From Planctomycetia bacterium (GTDB taxonomy: Bacteria; Planctomycetota; Brocadiia; Brocadiales; Brocadiaceae): a stretch of DNA of 64,000 bases. Positions 58,892 through 64,000 of this stretch are shown here, in pieces. Location of the stretch: assembly GCA_015075005.1 (NCBI GenBank), contig JABTVC010000001.1:744001-808000 (forward strand), given 5' to 3'. The position numbers and the translations under genes are program-made. The notes under the pieces were generated by a model. The model saw nothing but the letters and a program-made list of their open reading frames with translations, made no database searches and was not told the DNA's origin. Every line of letters starts with the position of its first letter. Position 1 is the stretch's first letter.

Positions 58892-59839
58892 TTAGCAAGT
58901 CAACATGACGAACTTTAAATAGGGTTCTATGAGATGTATTCCATCGACGGGAAAGTCTAAACCTTGTGATGAAACATCGATAAGCTTGTAGTGCTTTTGT
59001 GTGAAGTATTTTACCTTAGGTAATACCTGGAAGAATTTCGAGAAGTTTATTTTTGCTATGTTCGTGGAAAAGGCGAGAATCCCGTCCTTACGGAGGAGAT
59101 TGAGTCCCTGTCCGATTAACTGTGGAATGTCCTTTTCTACGGTAAATATGGCTGTTTTACTTGTTGAAAAACTCGGGGGATCGATAATGATCATATCGAA
59201 CGTCCGGTCTTTTTTTTGAAATCTTTTGACCCAATCCCATACATCTCCTGTGATGAACTCGTGTTGTGAGGTGTCAAGCTGATTTAACAGGAAATTCTTT
59301 TTGCTCCATTCGATTGCCTTCTTAGACAAGTCCACATTGGTCGTCCGGACTGCTCCCCCAAGGCTTGCATAAATTGAAAAGGAGGAGGTATAGCAAAAAC
59401 AATTTAATATTTCCTTACCTTTGGCCAGGGTCTGCACCTTCTTCCTGTTATCCCGCTGATCGAGAAATAGTCCCGTTCCGCCACCTTCACAAAAAGATGC
59501 ATTGAATTTTATACCGTTTTCACGTACTACAAAATCCTTAGGAATAGCTGTGCCTGAAATTGAGTGCGTTTGAATATCTTTGCCCTTCAATCGTATTTTT
59601 TCAGTAATGGTTTCTGGCAGGAATGTTTCATTAAGGGAACGGCAAATACCTTCCTTTATGGTATTATCATACGATTTAAAATATTGCAGAAGGATATTTT
59701 TATCGTAGACGTCTATGGTTACCTCAGGTAGGGCATCTCCGTAAGAATTTACCAGCCGGTACACGTTTGTGCTGGCATGGCTTATATATTTATTCCTTAA
59801 AGACCATGCATTACCAATGATATGGTTATAGGATAACAT
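58892..59839 (-). CDS. Class I SAM-dependent rRNA methyltransferase (RlmI/RlmK-like)
   Basis: Probable 23S rRNA cytosine-C5 methyltransferase, about 315 residues. RFQKKDRTFDMIIIDPPSFS gives the catalytic DPPSFS motif; FLDQRDNRKKVQTLAKGKEI and LNCFCYTSSFSIYA are the usual SAM-binding region. The PUA domain found in E. coli RlmI is not seen. ATG 59839 is preferred over TTG 59854. Confidence 0.85.
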   Translation of the reverse strand: MLSYNHIIGNAWSLRNKYISHASTNVYRLVNSYGDALPEVTIDVYDKNILLQYFKSYDNTIKEGICRSLNETFLPETITEKIRLKGKDIQTHSISGTAIPKDFVVRENGIKFNASFCEGGGTGLFLDQRDNRKKVQTLAKGKEILNCFCYTSSFSIYASLGGAVRTTNVDLSKKAIEWSKKNFLLNQLDTSQHEFITGDVWDWVKRFQKKDRTFDMIIIDPPSFSTSKTAIFTVEKDIPQLIGQGLNLLRKDGILAFSTNIAKINFSKFFQVLPKVKYFTQKHYKLIDVSSQGLDFPVDGIHLIEPYLKFVMLTC

Positions 59840-59927
59840 AGTTATTTGGAACAAAATAATGTGGTGTCATGTTTATGAACAGGGAAATTTCGGACTAATT
59901 GTTGTTACGGTAAAGGAGGTTATCTGC

Positions 59928-59966
59928 ATGATAGCAAAAACATTCCTTTCTCGTTTCCAAAGGTAG
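59928..59966 (+). other. Twelve-codon ORF with a very strong ribosome site
   Basis: TAAAGGAGGTTATCTGC precedes an ATG that encodes only MIAKTFLSRFQR before a stop. The SD sequence is as good as any in the window, yet the frame is tiny and no gene follows on that strand. It may be a leader peptide or the remnant of a lost gene. I see no homologue. Confidence 0.35.
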
Positions 59967-59994
59967 CACCTTTGCGCGGGCACAATAATATTTT

Positions 59995-60878
59995 TCATGG
60001 CGTAGAAACCTTACAATCGTGGGTCATCTCGGTAGGATCGATATGAACAAAGGCCTTATGGATACTTTCCAGCGATTCTACCGCACGTTGAACGTTTTTC
60101 CCGATAGTATGTGCCTTTGTTAACGTTAAACCCTGATCTAGTGATATATGGATTTCAACATGGATGTAATTGCCTACATAATGCGCACGGACGTCGTGAA
60201 TTCCCACAACACCTGCAACGGCACATGCCTCCCTTTTTATCTCCTCCATGATACTTGTTTCTGGTTGTCTGCCCATAAGGTAATCGATATTTTGAACGCC
60301 GATCTTATAGCCTGAATAAATAATCCAAAAACTAATAAGCGTCGCTGCAATATCGTCCATTTGCGCATATCCGAAGAGTCCACAACCAACCCCGACAAGA
60401 GCAGTAGCCGATATGCAGACATCGTTTCTGCTGTCGATAGAGCTTGCCAGTAAGGCAGGGCTGTTGATTTTGATGCTTACCTTTTTAAAGTAATTAGACA
60501 TGATTAATTTCATGCCTATCGATATCAGAAGTGTTATAATTGCAGGAATACCAATCTTATGTACATGAGGCTCCATGAGCTTAAAACAGACATGTGCAGG
60601 ATTTCAAATCCTAAAATACCTGCCAAAATTGCCACTATCAAACCTGCTATCGGCTCTGCCCTATGGTGACCGAAAGGATGTCCCTCATCTGCCTGTTTTG
60701 ATGAGGTCCTTACTGCAATAAAGATAATTATTGAAGAAATAGTATCGGTAAGGGAGTTAATGGCATCCGAAATAATGGCCAGACTGTTTGACATGATACC
60801 GGCACTGATCTTGATAGCGAACAGAAAGGTATTGCAAATAATCAGAATAATCGTTGCCTGGCGGCCTTTATTTTTCAT
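59995..60878 (-). CDS. Cation diffusion facilitator (CDF) transporter, frameshifted
   Basis: Metal/proton antiporter for Zn2+, Fe2+ or similar. First frame (60878-60534): SNSLAIISDAINSLTDTISS with the CDF HxxxD-like acidic site, and ADEGHPFGHHRAEPIAGLIV. Second frame (60576-59995): INSPALLASSIDSRNDVCIS and a C-terminal cytoplasmic domain with VVGIHDVRAHYVGNYIHVEI. One base added in the A-run near 60581 joins them into about 294 residues, the normal size. So a single gene with an error is likely. Confidence 0.85.
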
Positions 60879-61014
60879 GTATATCCACTACGTTTCTTCC
60901 TGAAATATGTGAGTTTTACTCAATAGTTTCGTAATATTTACTAGATTCTGGCGGCAAATACAACGAAATACTTTTCTCCTTTACTCATGAATCGTTAAAT
61001 TGTAAATTATAAGC

Positions 61015-61525
61015 ATGAAGATTGAATTCTTTGGTGCAATCAGAACCGTCACCGGATCCTGTTATTATATCCAGTCTTGTTCCAAAACTTATCAAGAACG
61101 GTTTTGACGGTAAGATACTTGCTACTCGCGCAACGGTTGACTTGTGTGGTGTCGTATTGTTGGATTCAGCCCACATACAGGAGTCAGTCGAAGAATCAAT
61201 GGAAATAAATAAGATTCAACGTCATACAGTAATTATCTCTGCCAGTGGCATGTGTGAGGCAAGTCGCATTCGGCACCACCTGAAGCATAACCTGTGGCGC
61301 TCTGAATGCAGTGTTGTATGTATGGGATTTCAGGCCGATGGTACTTTAGGTCGCAGGATTATAGAAGGAGCTAAAAAGGTGAGGATATTTGGTGAAGAGA
61401 TTGCCGTGAATGCTTCTATTTATACCATTGGCGGCCTTTTGGCACATGCTGACCGTGAAGAACTTCTGGATTGGCTCAGTTTCGACAGTTGCCATAACTC
61501 TGATTGTGATGAGTTGTTAAAATAA
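61015..61525 (+). pseudogene. Remnant of a beta-CASP metallo-beta-lactamase (RNase-like)
   Basis: Family proteins start MKIEFFGAIRTVTGSCY; that start is here at 61015, but the frame breaks after the Gln-Ser at about 61077. The next frame resumes at VPKLIKNGFDGKILATRATV and LLDSAHIQES, then jumps straight to VEESMEINKIQRHTVIISAS and the C-terminal SGMCEASRIRHHLKHNL / GGLLAHADREELLDWL. The stretch that should hold HxHxDH (about 50 residues) and about 250 residues of the middle are absent. It cannot be an active hydrolase. Confidence 0.8.
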
Positions 61526-61540
61526 AAGGAAAATAATTTT

Positions 61541-62206
61541 ATGCGTATCCCACTGACTAAATATGGAATCAGAGAGTTAATTATCTTAGGCATTCCTTGC
61601 ATTGCTGGAATGGGATTTTCCATTTTACTAATCCCCTGGATTGTTCCTATCCCAATATTTTTTCTGGCTTTTTTGTTTAATTTTTTCCGAGATCCTAATA
61701 GGTCCACACCACAAGATGCCGGGCTCATCATTGCCCCTGCGGATGGGACGGTATCTCATATCGTACCGGTCTTTGAAGATAATTACTTGAAATGTGACAC
61801 GACCAAGGTCAGTATCTTTATGTCTGTGCTGAATGTACATGTGAACCGGGTACCGGTACATGGGCGTGTTGAGTTTATAAAACACACAAAAGGTAAATTC
61901 CTGGATGCCAGGGACGATGAATGTTTCAGCAGTAATGAAAACAATCTGATGGGTTTGTCTATTATGGGAAGGAGTACAAGGATTGCAGTAAAACAGATTG
62001 CAGGCAAGATCGCCAAACGCATCGTATGCGCCTGCAAGGTAGGAGATATCTTTGAACAAGGGCAGCGGTTTGGTATGATAAAGTTTGGCTCACGGGTGGA
62101 GGTCTTTGTTCCACAATCGGTTAGATTTGAGGTAATGGTCAAGGTGGGTGAAAAGGTGGTTGCGGGAAAAACTATATTGGGTAGAATACATAATAATGAT
62201 CTATAG
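61541..62206 (+). CDS. psd: Phosphatidylserine decarboxylase (short form)
   Basis: Makes phosphatidylethanolamine, 221 residues. N-terminal hydrophobic segments (about 12-48), NFFRDPNRSTPQDAGLIIAP, ADGTVSH and the autocleavage GS at residues 183-184 in IKFGSRVEVFVP. Self-cleavage at Gly-Ser gives the pyruvoyl subunit. Confidence 0.92.
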   Translation: MRIPLTKYGIRELIILGIPCIAGMGFSILLIPWIVPIPIFFLAFLFNFFRDPNRSTPQDAGLIIAPADGTVSHIVPVFEDNYLKCDTTKVSIFMSVLNVHVNRVPVHGRVEFIKHTKGKFLDARDDECFSSNENNLMGLSIMGRSTRIAVKQIAGKIAKRIVCACKVGDIFEQGQRFGMIKFGSRVEVFVPQSVRFEVMVKVGEKVVAGKTILGRIHNNDL

Positions 62207-62595
62207 AGACTATAATAGCTCAAGGTTTCTATTTCTTTATTATACTATTGGCAAGGAATTGAGATTTACCATTTGTGACTTCAGATTAAATCAAAAAATC
62301 ACAAATCACAAATCTAAAATTATTGTAACACTTTAGTCTTTTGAAAAACGTATCACCGATAAGCTCCGTAGGAGCAGCCTGTTTGTAGTAAGATAGGACA
62401 CCATATAGCACATATGAGCTCCGTCAGGAGCGACCTGTCTCCCTGTCACTCGTATACAGGCCGCTCCTACGGAGATATTTACCCTATTGAATTTTATTGT
62501 GCTACAAACAGACCGCCCCTAAACGGGGTTACATTGTTTTTTATGTTTTCCATGAATTTTTCAAAAAACTAAAGCATTACAAATTATTATCATTT
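62207..62595. repeat. Intergenic repeat cluster: four GCTCC-GGAGC elements, two inverted
   Basis: Units: GCTCCGTAGGAGCAGCCTGT at 62363; GCTCCGTCAGGAGCGACCTG at 62409; the inverse ACAGGCCGCTCCTACGGAG at about 62456; and a fourth, inverted, diverged copy CTACAAACAGACCGCCCCT at about 62501. Forward and inverted copies can form a long hairpin. Each unit begins with a short internal hairpin (GCTCC...GGAGC). No FMN riboswitch pattern is seen before ribE. Confidence 0.7.
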
Positions 62596-63240
62596 ATGTT
62601 CACAGGTATAATTGAGCATGTAGTATCAGTAAAAAAGTTGTCGCTGAAGGCAGGGGGGGGAGAATTGTTTTTAGATTTTTCAGGCTTTTACGACGATCTT
62701 ACATTAGGAGAGAGTATTGCCATTAATGGGACATGTCTCACGATAAGAGAGATTTCCGGCCAGGTCATTGGCTTTGACGTCTCCGGTGAAACCCTGAAAA
62801 AAACCACACTGGGAAAATTACGCTATGGTGAAAATGTCAATATTGAAAGGGCGTTAAGGGTAGGCGACAGATTGGGAGGCCACTTTGTTACCGGCCATGT
62901 GGATGGCATAGGTACCGTTAAAGGGAGGAAGCAATCGGCCAATCAATGTACCATGTCCATTTCGGTCGAAAAAAGACTTGCCGGCATGTTGATTGAAAAG
63001 GGTTCTGTTGCCATAGACGGTATCAGCCTCACGATTGTCGATCTTACGGACGTCACTTTTTCCGTGGCATTGATCCCCTATACATTAGCCGCGACTACAC
63101 TGGCATTCAAGAAAATAGGGGATCAGGTGAATATCGAAATCGACATGATGGGGAAGTGGATTAAAAAACTTTTGGCAAATACTCAAGAGGAAAAGAGCGG
63201 TATTACCAAAGAGCAATTGATAGAACAAGGGTTTCTATAA
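62596..63240 (+). CDS. ribE: Riboflavin synthase, alpha subunit
   Basis: Converts two 6,7-dimethyl-8-ribityllumazine to riboflavin, 214 residues. Two lumazine-binding repeats: residues 1-90 from MFTGIIEHV and residues about 97-190 with GHFVTGHVDGIGTV and IDGISLTIVDLT. The MFTGIIE start is canonical and sets the start at 62596, not further upstream. Confidence 0.94.
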   Translation: MFTGIIEHVVSVKKLSLKAGGGELFLDFSGFYDDLTLGESIAINGTCLTIREISGQVIGFDVSGETLKKTTLGKLRYGENVNIERALRVGDRLGGHFVTGHVDGIGTVKGRKQSANQCTMSISVEKRLAGMLIEKGSVAIDGISLTIVDLTDVTFSVALIPYTLAATTLAFKKIGDQVNIEIDMMGKWIKKLLANTQEEKSGITKEQLIEQGFL

Positions 63241-63326
63241 GTACAGGTATCACACATAAAAAGGGTAAAGACGCATTGCAATACGTTTCTATTGGTTTAA
63301 TAAATTGTATAAGCAGGGCTGGGTGG

Positions 63327-63350
63327 CACGGACAAACTTGTTTGTCCGTG
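63327..63350. repeat. Perfect 24-base palindrome in a GGTGGCACGGACA-type repeat
   Basis: CACGGACAAAC-TT-GTTTGTCCGTG forms an 11-bp perfect stem with a two-base loop. It is preceded by GGGCTGGGTGG and followed by TGAAATAAAA, not a T-run, so it is not a clear terminator. It is probably one copy of a dispersed palindromic repeat. Confidence 0.6.
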
Positions 63351-63449
63351 TGAAATAAAAACAAAGCTATCATAATATGTGTTCGGCTTAAAACGAATGG
63401 TTCAGTCTACAAGATTGAACCAGCGGAAAAAAGTTACTGAGAGAAAACG

Positions 63450-64000
63450 ATGATTCTTAGATTTTTAGAAGGTCAATCTCAGCGCATTATATTTCTCATT
63501 TGCCTTGTTTTTACCGCGATCGTGGGCATTACGGACTATTTGACAGGCGCAGAGATTTCGTTTTCAATATTCTACGTAGCACCAATAGCAGTCGCTGTAT
63601 GGTATGGAACTAAACGTATTGGTATATCAATGTCAATCGTAGCGACGTTAATATGGCTTATTGCGGAAAAAACATTTGGAGGTCAATATTCTAATGCTGC
63701 TATACTTTACTGGAATATGCTTGTAAGATTAAGTACATTTCTGATTATAGCGTATTTATTATCTAATTTGCGTCACAGACTTAGGAAAGAGGAGGAACTT
63801 GCGGATACTGACCCATTGACGGGCGCTTTCAATTGCCGGGCATTCTATGAGCTGGTCGAGAAAGAGATCCAGAGGTTACGCAGATACAACCATCCCTTTA
63901 CCATCGCGTATATTGATCTCGATAATTTTAAAATGGTTAACGATAGGTACGGACATTCAGTAGGCGATGAGTTGCTTCAACAAATAGTACTGATTATAAA
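63450..64000 (+). CDS. Membrane diguanylate cyclase (GGDEF), truncated by the window edge
   Basis: Starts at ATG 63450. About four transmembrane segments (residues 12-110, rich in Ile/Leu/Val) are followed by the start of a GGDEF domain: DTDPLTGAFNCRAF and DLDNFKMVNDRYGHSVGDEL. The GGDEF signature itself lies beyond the edge, so activity cannot be judged. Likely makes cyclic-di-GMP, opposite to the HD-GYP protein at 56760. Confidence 0.85.
   Translation, partial: MILRFLEGQSQRIIFLICLVFTAIVGITDYLTGAEISFSIFYVAPIAVAVWYGTKRIGISMSIVATLIWLIAEKTFGGQYSNAAILYWNMLVRLSTFLIIAYLLSNLRHRLRKEEELADTDPLTGAFNCRAFYELVEKEIQRLRRYNHPFTIAYIDLDNFKMVNDRYGHSVGDELLQQIVLII

Noticed and set aside
61022-61525. Frame starting at TTG 61022 as an intact 167-residue protein
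   Set aside because: Its first 18 residues are out of the frame used by the family; the true start is ATG 61015 in another frame, so this is a remnant.
62207-62595. FMN riboswitch before ribE
   Set aside because: The conserved FMN aptamer sequences are not present; the visible structure is explained by repeats.
1-64000. tRNA, rRNA genes or CRISPR arrays
   Set aside because: No T-loop-like sequences with paired stems, no rRNA segments and no regularly spaced direct repeats were seen by reading both strands.

Overview
The window looks like a bacterial chromosome segment of low to moderate GC. Two large features stand out: a flagellar basal-body and export locus, and an unusually dense set of sigma-54-type two-component regulators. 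The mix of FBPase, a subtilisin-like protease, ThyX, CobO/CbiM cobalamin functions, a TrkA-C/CPA2 antiporter pair, an XPF-type nuclease, many TPR proteins and NtrC-family regulators is consistent with a Planctomycetota lineage such as the anammox order Brocadiales. That placement is inference from gene content only, because there is no rRNA or tRNA in the window.

Layout. 1-2089: MprF-like membrane protein on the minus strand, running off the left edge and frameshifted. 2563-5575: fbp and an exported subtilase. 5670-6982: thyX and cobO, minus strand. 7198-8860: RCK-C subunit plus cation/proton antiporter, preceded by a recognisable sigma-70 promoter. 8930-11572: minus-strand cassette of a small unknown protein, two tandem exported paralogues and a radical SAM enzyme. 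11875-16286: PpiC foldase, then a histidine kinase / sigma-54 activator / MarC operon. 16546-19932: second kinase, a lipoprotein and a decayed sigma-54 activator. 20194-25353: ABC exporter, ERCC4 nuclease and a large hybrid kinase. 26059-38426: flgM, TPR proteins, two more sigma-54 activators, a receiver/degenerate phosphatase/RsbW-like fusion with a STAS partner, and a kinase-regulator pair. 38567-57728: flgBC, fliEFGHIJ, motE-like, fliLMN, fliOPQR, flhBA, flhG, fliA and an HD-GYP protein. 57914-64000: cbiM with a PDGLE protein, rRNA methyltransferase, CDF transporter, beta-CASP pseudogene, psd, ribE and the start of a diguanylate cyclase.

How the parts fit. Good matches to the sigma-54 promoter pattern (TGG-N8-TTGC or AGG-N8-TTGC) lie upstream of the TPR/kinase/regulator operon and of flgB, fliF and fliO. 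The regulator at 37032-38426 sits directly before flgB, so it is the obvious candidate activator of the flagellar operons. FliA and FlgM supply the later sigma-28 switch. The RsbW-like/STAS pair may add a partner-switching input. Export (FliOPQR, FlhAB, FliHIJ), the C-ring/MS-ring (FliFGMN) and the proximal rod (FlgBC, FliE) are present. Hook, filament, distal rod, stator and flhF genes are not in the window.

A caution applies throughout. At least a dozen genes carry single-base frameshifts, and most are repaired by lengthening a short homopolymer by one base. This looks more like consensus error than gene decay, except at 18540-19932 and 61015-61525, where conserved motifs are genuinely missing.
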